The position numbers and the translations under genes are program-made. Shown one piece after another: positions 28,569 to 38,211 of a stretch of 64,000 bases of DNA. The stretch comes from Chitinophagaceae bacterium PMP191F (GTDB lineage Bacteria; Bacteroidota; Bacteroidia; Chitinophagales; Chitinophagaceae): positions 62,001-126,000 of the forward strand of contig LGYU01000013.1 in assembly GCA_001302245.1 (NCBI GenBank), read 5' to 3'. The first letter of the stretch is position 1; each line of letters begins with the position of its first letter. Below the pieces are notes generated by a model that ran no database searches, was not told where the DNA came from, and was given only the letters and a program-made list of their open reading frames with translations.

Positions 28569-31500
28569 ATGCGTTTTAACAAAATGAACAACCTAACGGG
28601 CTGGACTGTATGTATTATAGCCTGTAGTGTGTACCTGCTTACAATGGAAAGAACTGCGAGTTTTTGGGATTGCGGAGAATTTATAGCATGCTGTTTTAAG
28701 TTGCAGATACCACATCCGCCCGGCGCACCGCTCTTTATTATGTTAGGCCGTTTTTTTATTCTCCTTTTTGGTAATGATCCTGGCAGGGCAGCACTGGCAG
28801 TAAATACCATGAGTGCATTAGCCAGCGGCTTCACCATCCTTTTCTTATTCTGGAGCATTACCCACTTTGCACGTAAGATAGTTCAACAACAAAACGCAGT
28901 ATTGACCGGTACACAAATGTTCTCGATCATGAGTTGTGGTGTGATTGGTGCACTGGCGTATACTTTTTCAGATTCATTCTGGTTCAGTGCTGTGGAAGGT
29001 GAAGTATATGCATTGTCTTCTTTGTTCACATCCGTTGTATTCTGGGCTGTGCTGAAGTGGGAGCAGAATGCAGAACAGCCACGCAGTAATATCTGGATCG
29101 TGTTTATCTTTTTCCTGATAGGACTTTCATTAGGTGTGCATCTGCTGAATGTACTTACCATACCGGCCATTGTAATGGTATATTATTTCAAAAAATTCAA
29201 GGTCACTACTAAAAATACTATACTTGCACTGATGGTAGCCTGCGTGGTTACACTGTTTGTACAGAAGTTTGTAGTGCAATCTGTAATAAAGATTGCCGGT
29301 AGCTTTGATGTATATTTTAATACCAGTCTTGGATTGCCGGTATTTTCGGGTTTTGCTTTTTTCTTTTTTCTGGTAGCTGTTGGCCTTACATTGCTGATAC
29401 GGTATGCAGGCAAAAAGAAGTATGCACAACTTAAAACGTTTGCGTGGTGTGGTGTATTCCTGTTGTTTGGATACTCCACGTATCTCACTACAATGATACG
29501 TTCCAATGCCAATCCCGGTGTAGACATGTACAATGTAGACAATCCTGTTAGCCTGGCAGGATACCTGGGGCGTGAGCAGTACAACGACTGGCCCATTGTA
29601 TACGGACCTGATTTTACAGACAGGCCATCTTATGTTGATAAAGGTATTTCCTATACAATGGCTGATGGCAAATACGTAGAGGCTGGAAAGAGACGTGGTG
29701 AGGACTGGGCCAATACGCCATCTGCACACTTCTTCCCGCGTATGTGGAACAGCAATAACGACCGGCAGCAATTAGATTGCTATCATCGTTTCACAGGGCT
29801 GGAGGAAGGCGAATCACCCACAATGGCAGATAATATTAAATACTTTGCCAACTACCAGGCAGGCTGGATGTACTGGCGGTATTTTATGTGGAACTTTGCC
29901 GGCAAACAAAATGATCTGCAGGGTTTTGGAAATGCCCGTGATAGTAACTGGGTAAGCGGTATTTCTTTTATTGACAATATGCTGTATGGTCCGCAGAACC
30001 AGATGCCTGATAGTATTCACCAGGATAATAAAGGATACAACAAATTGTACATGCTGCCGCTGGCGCTTGGTGTTATCGGATTGTTGTTCCAGTTTAAGCG
30101 TAACAGAAAAGATTTTCTTGTCAATACATTGTTGTTCCTGGCAACCGGCATTGCTGTTGTTGTTTTCCTGAACCAGTCGGGATTTGAGCCGCGTGAACGC
30201 GACTATGCATACGTTGGCTCGTTCTATGCATTTGCAATCTGGATTGGTTTGGGTGTATTGCCGGTAATGGCATTCTTACAGAAAAGAATCAAACCTGCTA
30301 TGGCAGCATATACCGCCGTGGCATTGAGCCTTGCAGTACCGGCGGTAATGTGTTACCAGGAATGGGATGATCACGACAGAAGTGGGAAAACACTGGCTCG
30401 TGATGCTGCACGCAGTTACCTGGAAAGCTGTCCGCGCAATGCAGTATTGTTTACCGCAGAAGACAATGATACCTATGCCTTGTGGTATGCACAGGAAGTA
30501 GAAGGCATACGGCCTGATGTGCGTGTAATGGTCAATACGATTTTTGCAGCAGACTGGTGTATTAACCAGTTCCGTTACAAGATCAATGAAAGTGCGCCGA
30601 TAGATGTACTCTTTACACCAGAGCAGATCCGTGGCGACAAACGCGAAGTAGTATATGTTGATGATAAAATGCCCGGTTTTACAGCAGGTACTGAACCTGA
30701 CCTGTACAGTGTACTGAAGAATGTAGTGGGCAGTGATGATCCACGCTATACACGTGAAACCAATGATGGAGATATTATCAACATGTTACCCGGACGTACA
30801 TTCAGTGTACCGGTAGATACTGCCAAAGTGCGTAGCAAAGGTTGGGCACAACCCGGCGATACTATTGTCAATACGTTGAAAGTAGATCTGACCGGTAAAA
30901 ACTACCTGGTAAGAAACGACCTGGTAATGCTGGCCATTGTGGCTGCCAATAAATGGGAAAGACCGATATGCTTTACTTCCCCCGCTGTAGCAGAAGGCCT
31001 GGGATTGGGTAAATATGTTCGCCAGGAAGGACTGATCTACCAGCTTTCACCGGTTACCGGCAGCAGGGTAAATACGGCAAAGTCTTACGACTATATAATG
31101 AACAGGTTTGCTTTTGAAAGTAAGAACGGAACGTATTACGATGAGGAAAACCGCCGTCGTCTGAATAATATCCGTCTTGCGTATGCGGAAGTAGCGCAGG
31201 CACTGGCAGAAGAAGGCCGTTTGGAGCAAGCACGTAATGTATTGCAGCGGTATGATAAAATGGTCAATGAAAAAGATTTCAGGTATGGAACCACCAGCAA
31301 TCGTGGCAACCAGCACAATGCTATTTCATTACAGTTCTTACAGGCCTGTTATGCTGCCAATGATGCCCCACTGGCCAGAAAGGTATCAGATTCCATTAAA
31401 AAAGACCTGCAGCAACAATTACGGTATTATCATGCACTGGGACAAACTACCATGACTGATGAACAACTGGCTACCGCTGCATATGCCTTATTGCAGGGAC

Positions 31501-31610
31501 GTTACGCGGAATTGTCTGACAAACAGGTTTCGTTTGCATACGATATTGTATCCTCGTTCCAGATGTTGCGCCAGTTGCAGGACTGGGAACAGCAAACCCG
31601 TAAGGGATAG
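28569..31610 (+). CDS. DUF2723 (GT117-like) multi-pass membrane protein with C-terminal helical repeats
   Basis: 1013 residues. The N-terminus reads ASFWDCGEFIACCFKLQIPHPPGAPL, the signature of DUF2723 proteins, which resemble protein O-mannosyltransferases and are classed with family 117 glycosyltransferases. Many hydrophobic helices occupy about residues 10-300 and again about 490-600; a soluble stretch lies between them. GFEPRERDYAYVGSFYAFAIW and AEDNDTYALWYAQEVEGIRPDVRVMV are further conserved blocks. The last 170 residues (NNIRLAYAEVAQALAEEGRLEQA...) look TPR-like. It likely moves or transfers a lipid-linked sugar at the inner membrane, but the acceptor is unknown. A TAAATTTA box at 28533-28540 could be a weak -7 element. 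Confidence 0.85.
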   Translation: MRFNKMNNLTGWTVCIIACSVYLLTMERTASFWDCGEFIACCFKLQIPHPPGAPLFIMLGRFFILLFGNDPGRAALAVNTMSALASGFTILFLFWSITHFARKIVQQQNAVLTGTQMFSIMSCGVIGALAYTFSDSFWFSAVEGEVYALSSLFTSVVFWAVLKWEQNAEQPRSNIWIVFIFFLIGLSLGVHLLNVLTIPAIVMVYYFKKFKVTTKNTILALMVACVVTLFVQKFVVQSVIKIAGSFDVYFNTSLGLPVFSGFAFFFFLVAVGLTLLIRYAGKKKYAQLKTFAWCGVFLLFGYSTYLTTMIRSNANPGVDMYNVDNPVSLAGYLGREQYNDWPIVYGPDFTDRPSYVDKGISYTMADGKYVEAGKRRGEDWANTPSAHFFPRMWNSNNDRQQLDCYHRFTGLEEGESPTMADNIKYFANYQAGWMYWRYFMWNFAGKQNDLQGFGNARDSNWVSGISFIDNMLYGPQNQMPDSIHQDNKGYNKLYMLPLALGVIGLLFQFKRNRKDFLVNTLLFLATGIAVVVFLNQSGFEPRERDYAYVGSFYAFAIWIGLGVLPVMAFLQKRIKPAMAAYTAVALSLAVPAVMCYQEWDDHDRSGKTLARDAARSYLESCPRNAVLFTAEDNDTYALWYAQEVEGIRPDVRVMVNTIFAADWCINQFRYKINESAPIDVLFTPEQIRGDKREVVYVDDKMPGFTAGTEPDLYSVLKNVVGSDDPRYTRETNDGDIINMLPGRTFSVPVDTAKVRSKGWAQPGDTIVNTLKVDLTGKNYLVRNDLVMLAIVAANKWERPICFTSPAVAEGLGLGKYVRQEGLIYQLSPVTGSRVNTAKSYDYIMNRFAFESKNGTYYDEENRRRLNNIRLAYAEVAQALAEEGRLEQARNVLQRYDKMVNEKDFRYGTTSNRGNQHNAISLQFLQACYAANDAPLARKVSDSIKKDLQQQLRYYHALGQTTMTDEQLATAAYALLQGRYAELSDKQVSFAYDIVSSFQMLRQLQDWEQQTRKG

Positions 31611-31640
31611 CGGTATAGTCATGAACAGTTTCCGGGATAT

Positions 31641-31685
31641 TTATAAACAATAGCAGGTGGTTCATCCACCTGCTATTGTTTATAA
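31641..31685 (+). terminator. Perfect 20-bp hairpin after the DUF2723 gene
   Basis: TTATAAACAATAGCAGGTGG (31641-31660) is perfectly complementary to 31666-31685 around a TTCAT loop. The right arm ends in TTGTTTATAA. Stem length and position 30 bases after the stop make a terminator very likely, probably usable in both directions. Confidence 0.85.
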
Positions 31686-31695
31686 CAGAATTTAA

Positions 31696-31726
31696 TTGCT
31701 GCTGATGGATCGATCCTTTACTTTTG
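31696..31726 (+). promoter_or_regulatory. Bacteroidota-type promoter for the aminopeptidase gene
   Basis: TACTTTTG (31719-31726) is an exact TAnnTTTG -7 box, and TTG (31696-31698) lies about 20 bases upstream where the -33 element belongs. The implied transcript start leaves a leader of roughly 45 bases before the ATG at 31780. Confidence 0.55.
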
Positions 31727-31779
31727 ATCCATTAAAATGAAGCCCGGAACAGGGTATTTATCCAATAAACTACAGGCGA

Positions 31780-33168
31780 ATGTTTAATAAAGAAGTATAC
31801 TCCGCAAGAAGACAGCAACTGAAGAGGCTGGTAGGAACAGGCATCATCCTGTTACCAGGCAATGGTGAAAGCAGTATGAATTATAAAGACAACTGGTACC
31901 ATTTCAGACAGGATAGTACCTTTTTGTATTATACCGGTATTGATCGTGCAGATCTGTTCCTGGTAATTGATATTGACAACAATACTGAAATACTATTTGG
32001 TGATGAACTGACCATTGATGACATTGTATGGACAGGGCCAAAAATCTCTATACACGAACAGGCTGCGCAAACCGGTATTGATAAAGTATTACCGCTGGCC
32101 TCACTGGCAGCAACAGTAAAAGACCGTAATGCTGTACATTTTTTATCACCTTACCGTAAAGATACCGCATTACAGATCAGTGAGATTACCGGTTTGCCGG
32201 TTGCTTTGCTGAAAGAGAAAGCTTCTGTAACACTGATCCGTGCTGTTATGAGCCAGCGGTCAATAAAAACAGCAGAAGAAGTAGCTGAGATCAATAAAGC
32301 AGTAGATATTACTGCCGATATGCACCTGGCTGCTATGCGTAATGCACGTGCAGGTGTAACAGAATCATACGTGGCTGGATTTGTACATGCACAGGCCATC
32401 AGCGCCGGTGGTAACCTGTCGTTTCCTACTATATTAACAGTAAATGGCCAGGTATTGCACAATCACTATGGATTGACTGTGTTGGAAGAAGGGCAGATGG
32501 TGCTGTGTGATGCGGGTGGTGAAACCAGTAATCACTACGCTGGTGATATGACCCGTACTTTCCCGGTAGGAAAACAATTCAGTGCTTTGCAGAAAGAAGT
32601 CTACAATATTGTACTGGATGCACAACAGGCTGCTATCAAAGCATTGAAACCGGGTGTATTGTTTAAAGATGTTCACCTGCTGGCCTGCGAACGTCTTACC
32701 ATCGGTTTGCAGCAACTGGGATTGATGAAGGGGGATGTAAAAGAAGCGGTGGCAGCCGGTGCTCATACATTATTCTTCCAGTGTGGCCTGGGGCACATGA
32801 TGGGACTGGACGTACACGATATGGAAAACCTGGGAGAAGAATACATTGGTTATACCGATGAACTGAAAAAGAGCAAGGAGTTTGGTTTAAAATCGCTTCG
32901 CCTGGGACGCGCACTGGAACCCGGTTTTGTAGTAACTGTAGAACCGGGTTTATATTTTATTCCGGAACTGATGGATCGCTGGGCTGCTGAAAAAAAACAC
33001 GAACAGTTTATCAACTACGGAAAAGTATTTGCATATAAAAATTTCGGAGGCATTCGTATTGAGGATGATTATCTCATCACCGCAAATGGCTCCAGCCTGT
33101 TGGGAAGTGACAAATTACCGCGTATTGCTGAAGAGGTGGAAGCGGTGCGAGCCCATAGTCTTGGATAA
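31780..33168 (+). CDS. M24 metallopeptidase, Xaa-Pro aminopeptidase type
   Basis: 462 residues without a signal peptide, so cytoplasmic. The N-terminal creatinase-like domain runs to about residue 160 (ILLPGNGESSMNYKDNWYHFRQDSTFLYYTGID). The C-terminal pita-bread domain shows all five metal ligands: Asp244 and Asp256 in DAGGETSNHYAGDMTRTFPV, His339 in GLGHMMGLDVHD, Glu388 in VTVEPGLYF and Glu428 in GGIRIEDDYLIT. It removes an N-terminal residue that precedes proline. It has its own promoter upstream and shares a bidirectional terminator with the efflux operon. Confidence 0.95.
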   Translation: MFNKEVYSARRQQLKRLVGTGIILLPGNGESSMNYKDNWYHFRQDSTFLYYTGIDRADLFLVIDIDNNTEILFGDELTIDDIVWTGPKISIHEQAAQTGIDKVLPLASLAATVKDRNAVHFLSPYRKDTALQISEITGLPVALLKEKASVTLIRAVMSQRSIKTAEEVAEINKAVDITADMHLAAMRNARAGVTESYVAGFVHAQAISAGGNLSFPTILTVNGQVLHNHYGLTVLEEGQMVLCDAGGETSNHYAGDMTRTFPVGKQFSALQKEVYNIVLDAQQAAIKALKPGVLFKDVHLLACERLTIGLQQLGLMKGDVKEAVAAGAHTLFFQCGLGHMMGLDVHDMENLGEEYIGYTDELKKSKEFGLKSLRLGRALEPGFVVTVEPGLYFIPELMDRWAAEKKHEQFINYGKVFAYKNFGGIRIEDDYLITANGSSLLGSDKLPRIAEEVEAVRAHSLG

Positions 33169-33276
33169 TGTGCAATTTTGAAAATATGCAAATGTGCGAA
33201 TGAAAAGCCTGTTGATTAAGGCTAGTGAATGACTGACCAGGCGGGCATTCAGCATTTTGCGTTCGATCTAATAACA

Positions 33277-33318
33277 AAAAAGGCACAAGAGGAATATCCT
33301 GCTTGTGCCTTTTTGCTT
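33277..33318. terminator. Bidirectional terminator between aminopeptidase and efflux operon
   Basis: AAAAAGGCACAAG (33277-33289) pairs perfectly with CTTGTGCCTTTTT (33302-33314) around a 12-base loop. The A-run on one side and T-run on the other serve both strands. Confidence 0.85.
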
Positions 33319-33407
33319 TTAACCTTATCTGACTGAAAGAAAACCGACGAGCCTTAACCTATTCTACTTATCCTTTTTATTTTTCTGTTTTCATGACTTT
33401 TCTTTCC

Positions 33408-34814
33408 CTATTTCCATCCACCACCCAGTGAGCGGTATAGTTCAAGCATAGCGCTCAGTTGCTGACGTTGTATATCGGCCAGTGTAATGGATGCCTGTAG
33501 TGAATTGCCCTGCGCAGTGATCACTTCCAGGTAATCGGCCATACCGCTTTTAAACAACATTTCTGCATTACTGATAGCCGTCTGCAACGTATGTGTACGT
33601 GCTTCTGCAACCTCATGCTGTTCTTTCAGCTTATCCAGTTTTATTAAGGCATTGCTCACTTCACCCACCGCATTCAGTACAGACTGACGGAAGCTGATCA
33701 CAGCAGCATCACGTTGAATGTTGGCTACTTCTTTTTGTGTTTTCAATTGTCTGCGCTGGAAAAGGGGTTGAGCAATAGCTCCGGCCGCAGTACCAAACAG
33801 TGAAGCCGGTAGTATGAACCATTTACTGGCTTTGAAGGCATTCAATCCGCCGGTTGCAGTAATGTTCAGGCTGGGATACATGCTGGCCTCTGCAACACCC
33901 ACTTGTGCGTTGGCTGCTACCAGTGCCATTTCACGTTCTCTTACATCCGGTCTTTTGCTCAGCAGATCGGCCGGTAAGCCAGTGGGCAGTTCCTGCCATA
34001 CAGAAGTGTTCTGCAACTGCGTGGTACGAACGATCCTGCCAGGGAGATCACCCAGTAAAATACTCAATGAATTTTCCTGGATGGCTACCTGTTGTTCCAG
34101 TTGAGGTACCAGCAATGCAGTGTTCTGCCGTTGTGCGGTTGCCTGCTGTACGGCCAGTTCTGTTACCAGGCCTGCCTGTTTCTGCAGTTGGATCATATTT
34201 ACAATAGTATCACTCAGCAACAGGTTTTTGTGAGCAATAACCAGTTGTTCATCCAGCATCAACAGGTTATAATAGCTGTTGGCGATGTTTGCAACCAGCG
34301 CGGTCTGTACAGTTCTTGCTGCTTCGTACGATTGCAGGTAGCCTGCTGTAGTTACTTCCCGTTGTCTGCGGAGTTTACCCCATACATCAATTTCCCAGGA
34401 AAGTCCTACGTTGGCAGAGTAATCTTCAATATGCCTTGATCCCAGGAAGTTTTCGAGGCTCAATCCGTTTAAACTGTTCTTAGACGGTGTGTTGGTGGAT
34501 GCTGCGATCTGCGCCTGCAATGAAGGCAGCCAGTTTACTTTTGCCTGTTTTACATACGCCTGTGCTTCTTCAATGCGTTTGATAGCCAGTTGCTGATCAT
34601 AATTGCTTTGCAATGAATGTTCGATCAGGCGTTGTAAAGTAGTGTCAGTAAAAAATTGTTTCCAGTTCATACCGGCTATGCTGGTATCAGAAGGAGCGGT
34701 GTTGCCGAATTGCTGCGGCAATACAACCTGCGGTCTGCTGTAGTCACGGCCCATGCGGCAGCCTGCTGCCAGCATTACAATGAACAGGGTGATATAGATC
34801 CGATGCTTATACAT
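33408..34814 (-). CDS. RND efflux outer-membrane channel lipoprotein (OprM/NodT-type)
   Basis: 468 residues. Lipobox LAAGC puts the lipidated Cys at about residue 19, followed by RMGRDYSRPQVVLPQQF, as in NodT-family channels. Two long helical repeats carry the family motifs: INWLPSLQAQIAAST, NVGLSWEIDVWGKLRR, GLPADLLSKRPDVREREMALVAANAQVGVAEASMYPSL and GMADYLEVITAQGNSLQA. It forms the outer-membrane duct of the tripartite pump encoded just upstream. It is the last gene of the operon; the spacing to the permease gene is 41 bases. Confidence 0.95.
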   Translation of the reverse strand: MYKHRIYITLFIVMLAAGCRMGRDYSRPQVVLPQQFGNTAPSDTSIAGMNWKQFFTDTTLQRLIEHSLQSNYDQQLAIKRIEEAQAYVKQAKVNWLPSLQAQIAASTNTPSKNSLNGLSLENFLGSRHIEDYSANVGLSWEIDVWGKLRRQREVTTAGYLQSYEAARTVQTALVANIANSYYNLLMLDEQLVIAHKNLLLSDTIVNMIQLQKQAGLVTELAVQQATAQRQNTALLVPQLEQQVAIQENSLSILLGDLPGRIVRTTQLQNTSVWQELPTGLPADLLSKRPDVREREMALVAANAQVGVAEASMYPSLNITATGGLNAFKASKWFILPASLFGTAAGAIAQPLFQRRQLKTQKEVANIQRDAAVISFRQSVLNAVGEVSNALIKLDKLKEQHEVAEARTHTLQTAISNAEMLFKSGMADYLEVITAQGNSLQASITLADIQRQQLSAMLELYRSLGGGWK

Positions 34815-34855
34815 GATATCTTTTAATTTGAATGATAATGCTGCTCGTTGAATGT

Positions 34856-37800
34856 TTAACCTGCTATTACTGTTTCAGATGTATGAGTGGCTGTAGGTTG
34901 GATAGTATTCTTATGCCTGCTTATTTTTTCATGCAGGTACTGGAATATTACAAACAACACGGGTACAATGAATACACCCAGTATTACCCCTGTAAGCATA
35001 CCGCCCACGGCACCTGTACCAATAGAGCGGTTACCCAATGCCGATGCACCGGTTGCCCATAACAGCGGCAGTAACCCTACAATGAATGCAAAGGAGGTCA
35101 TCAGGATAGGACGTAACCTTAGCTGTGAAGCTTCCAGTACAGATTCTACCAGTCCCATACCCAGGCGACGGCGTTGTACTGCATACTCTACGATCAGGAT
35201 GGCGTTTTTTGCCAGCAGACCTACCAGCATGATCAAACCTACCTGTACATAAATGTTGTTTTCAATGCCTGCCCAGCCGATAAATGCAAATACACCCAGT
35301 ATACCGGTAGGTACTGATAATATCACCGCAAAAGGCAGTACATAGCTTTCGTATTGTGCTGCCAGCAGGAAGAATACAAACAATACGCTCAGCAGGAAGA
35401 TGAAAGTGGTCTGGTTACCCGTACTGATCTCTTCTCTTGTCATGCCGGTAAACTCATAATGATAACCACGCGGCAATACCTTTTTTGCTGTTTCTTCAAT
35501 AGCCCTGATGGCGTCACCGGTACTGTAACCAGGTTTGGGGGTACCATTGATGGTTACGGCATTGAACAGGTTGTTGCGGGTTACTGTTTCCGGACCATAT
35601 ACACGTTTAATACTTACCAGTGTATTGGCAGAAACCATTTCGCCGGTAGCATTTTTTACATAAATGTTGTTCAGTGATTCGGGGTTGCTGCGGTAAGGCG
35701 CATCAGCCTGTGCCATTACACGGTAGTATTTACCAAAACGGTTAAAGTCTGATACAAAGCTGCTGCCATAATACACCTGTAGTGTTTGTAACAGATCGCT
35801 TACAGATACACCCAACTGTTTTGTTTTGGCATTGTCGATCTCCAGCATGTATTGCGGGTTGCCGGCAGCAAAAGTGGTAAAGGCATACGCTATCTCTTTA
35901 CGTTGCATTAACGCACCGATAAATGCATAGGTCGTATTACCCAGTTGTTCCAGCGATCCGTTGTTACGGTCCTGCAGCATGAACTCAAAACCACTCACAT
36001 TACCAAAACCCTGAATGGTAGGGAAGGTAAAGAAGAAGGTATTGGCATCTTTTACCTGGCTAACCTTTTGGATCAGACTATTGGAGATCTGCTGCGCATC
36101 TTTTACAGCGCCTCTTTCATTGTATGGTTTTAACCGTATAAAACCGGCACCATAGGGAGCTGCATTGGCATTGGAAATGAAGTTCAGGCCATCTACTGTG
36201 TATCTTTTATCAGCAGAGGTTTCTTTCTTCACAATCTCATCGATCTGTTCCATAGCGCGGTGCGTTCTGTCCAGTGAACTACCGGGAGGCGTATTCACCG
36301 CATACAGAATAAAGCCCTGGTCTTCTGTTGGAATAAAGCCTGTTGGGGTTTGCCGTACCAGTAAAAACGCAACAGCAGAGATCAGCGCCAGACCTGAAAT
36401 AGCCACCCATTTACGGCGTAACAGGAATTGAATGCTGGTTTTATATTTATTGGTCATTACCGTAAAACCGGTATTGAATGCTTCAAAGAAACGTTTGCCG
36501 AATCCTTTTTTGCGCGCATGTCCGTTTTCTTCGTGACTGTGCTCATTTTTCAGGAACAACGCACACAAAGCCGGGCTTAACGTAAGCGCGTTCAGCGCAG
36601 AGATCAAAATGGAAATGGTGAGCGTAAATGCAAACTGGCGATAGAATACACCGGCAGGACCCTGCATAAAACCTACAGGGACAAACACGGCAATCATTAC
36701 CAGCGTGATAGAAACGATGGCTCCTGAAATTTCACTCATGGACTGAATGGTGGCTGCACGTGCAGGCATGCGTGTCTGTTCCATTTTGGAATGCACAGCT
36801 TCCACCACTACAATGGCATCATCCACCACCACGCCAATGGCCAGTACCAGCGCAAACAACGTAAGCAGGTTGATGGTAAAACCAAACAATTGCATAAAGA
36901 AGAAGGTACCGATAATGGCAACAGGAACAGCAATGGCCGGGATAAGCGTTGAACGCAGATCCTGCAGGAAGATGTATACTACCACAAATACCAGCAAAAA
37001 TGCAATGATGAGTGTTTCACGTACCTGGTGTATAGATGCATCCAGGAACTCTTTGGAGTTGTACATGATATGTGCTTCAACACCCTTTGGCAGGTCGGCT
37101 GAGAATACTTTCAACTGCCGTTCTGCTTCTGTAAGGATATCGTTGGCATTGGAACCTGCGGTCTGGTACACGGCCACGCCTGATGTGGGATGTCCGTTCA
37201 GCATACCGCTGGATGAGTAGTTATAAGAACCAAACTCAACCCTTGCCACATCTTTTAAACGAATGAATGAACCATCAGGATTGGCTTTGATGATGATCTC
37301 TTCATAGTCTTCATTCTTGTTTAGTTTACCTTTGTATTTCAACACATATTCAAAAGACTCGCGGCTGCTTTCACCGAAACGTCCGGGTGCAGCTTCCAGG
37401 CTCTGGTCTTTAATAGCATTGGTCACTTCCTGTGGTGAAAGTTTGTATGCGGCCAGGCGATCAGGCTTTAACCAGATACGCATGGAGTAATCCTTGGTAC
37501 CAAAAGGCTGTGCCTGGCCTACACCGGGAATACGCTGCAATTGCGGCACCAGGTTGATCTTGATATAATTCAGCAGAAATGTTTCGTCGTACGAACTGTC
37601 TTTACTGGTCAGTGCAACGAACATGATAATACTGTTCTGCTGTTTTTGGGTGGAAATACCTGCCTGTATTACTTCCTGTGGTATCTGACTGGTAGCCTTT
37701 GATACACGGTTCTGTACGTTTACAGCAGCAATATCGGGATTTGTACCTTGTTTAAAATATACAGTCAGTGTCATACTGCCGTCGTTACTGGAGTTGGAGG

Positions 37801-38035
37801 TCATATAGGTCATGTTCTCCACACCGTTCACGGCTTCCTCTATAGGAGTGGCTACGGAACGTGCTACCACTTCAGCGTTGGCGCCTGGATAGTTGGCCGT
37901 TACCATTACACTGGGTGGCGCAATATCAGGAAACAATGTGATGGGTAGCGATGTCAGCGACAAACCGCCCAGCAACAGCAATATGATGGAGATAACCGTA
38001 GATAGTACCGGTCGTTCTATAAACTTTTTTAACAT
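34856..38035 (-). CDS. RND efflux inner-membrane permease, AcrB-like (HAE1)
   Basis: The ATG at 38035 (1059 residues) starts MLKKFIERPVLSTVISIILLLLGG, the canonical RND N-terminus; the frame open to 38104 has no support. Length matches AcrB. LFALVLAIGVVVDDAIVVVEA in helix 4 holds the paired Asp residues for proton relay. ASMYPG-type porter signals are replaced by the usual ANYPGANAEVVARSVATPIEEAVNGVENM. GLLAKNAILIVEYA and LRPILMTSFAFIVGLLPLL mark the second half. It exports drugs, dyes or other hydrophobic compounds from the periplasm using the proton gradient. It lies between the adaptor and channel genes. Confidence 0.97.
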   Translation of the reverse strand: MLKKFIERPVLSTVISIILLLLGGLSLTSLPITLFPDIAPPSVMVTANYPGANAEVVARSVATPIEEAVNGVENMTYMTSNSSNDGSMTLTVYFKQGTNPDIAAVNVQNRVSKATSQIPQEVIQAGISTQKQQNSIIMFVALTSKDSSYDETFLLNYIKINLVPQLQRIPGVGQAQPFGTKDYSMRIWLKPDRLAAYKLSPQEVTNAIKDQSLEAAPGRFGESSRESFEYVLKYKGKLNKNEDYEEIIIKANPDGSFIRLKDVARVEFGSYNYSSSGMLNGHPTSGVAVYQTAGSNANDILTEAERQLKVFSADLPKGVEAHIMYNSKEFLDASIHQVRETLIIAFLLVFVVVYIFLQDLRSTLIPAIAVPVAIIGTFFFMQLFGFTINLLTLFALVLAIGVVVDDAIVVVEAVHSKMEQTRMPARAATIQSMSEISGAIVSITLVMIAVFVPVGFMQGPAGVFYRQFAFTLTISILISALNALTLSPALCALFLKNEHSHEENGHARKKGFGKRFFEAFNTGFTVMTNKYKTSIQFLLRRKWVAISGLALISAVAFLLVRQTPTGFIPTEDQGFILYAVNTPPGSSLDRTHRAMEQIDEIVKKETSADKRYTVDGLNFISNANAAPYGAGFIRLKPYNERGAVKDAQQISNSLIQKVSQVKDANTFFFTFPTIQGFGNVSGFEFMLQDRNNGSLEQLGNTTYAFIGALMQRKEIAYAFTTFAAGNPQYMLEIDNAKTKQLGVSVSDLLQTLQVYYGSSFVSDFNRFGKYYRVMAQADAPYRSNPESLNNIYVKNATGEMVSANTLVSIKRVYGPETVTRNNLFNAVTINGTPKPGYSTGDAIRAIEETAKKVLPRGYHYEFTGMTREEISTGNQTTFIFLLSVLFVFFLLAAQYESYVLPFAVILSVPTGILGVFAFIGWAGIENNIYVQVGLIMLVGLLAKNAILIVEYAVQRRRLGMGLVESVLEASQLRLRPILMTSFAFIVGLLPLLWATGASALGNRSIGTGAVGGMLTGVILGVFIVPVLFVIFQYLHEKISRHKNTIQPTATHTSETVIAG

Positions 38036-38211
38036 GAGAGCATTTGTTTTATTCTGATAAGTAGAACCTTTTATGTTTTTTCTGAAGCAAAACATTCCAT
38101 GCAACAGATCTTTGCCTGTTGTTCCGTAATGTATTACGACAACTGTTATGCGGGAATGCTACCCGTTGCTGATCATTGATTAACTGGTTGCATTTGCATG
38201 TGAGCAGAGGT

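Noticed and set aside
29130-29771. 213-codon minus-strand frame inside the DUF2723 gene
   Set aside because: Antisense of a clear membrane-protein gene, with no support.
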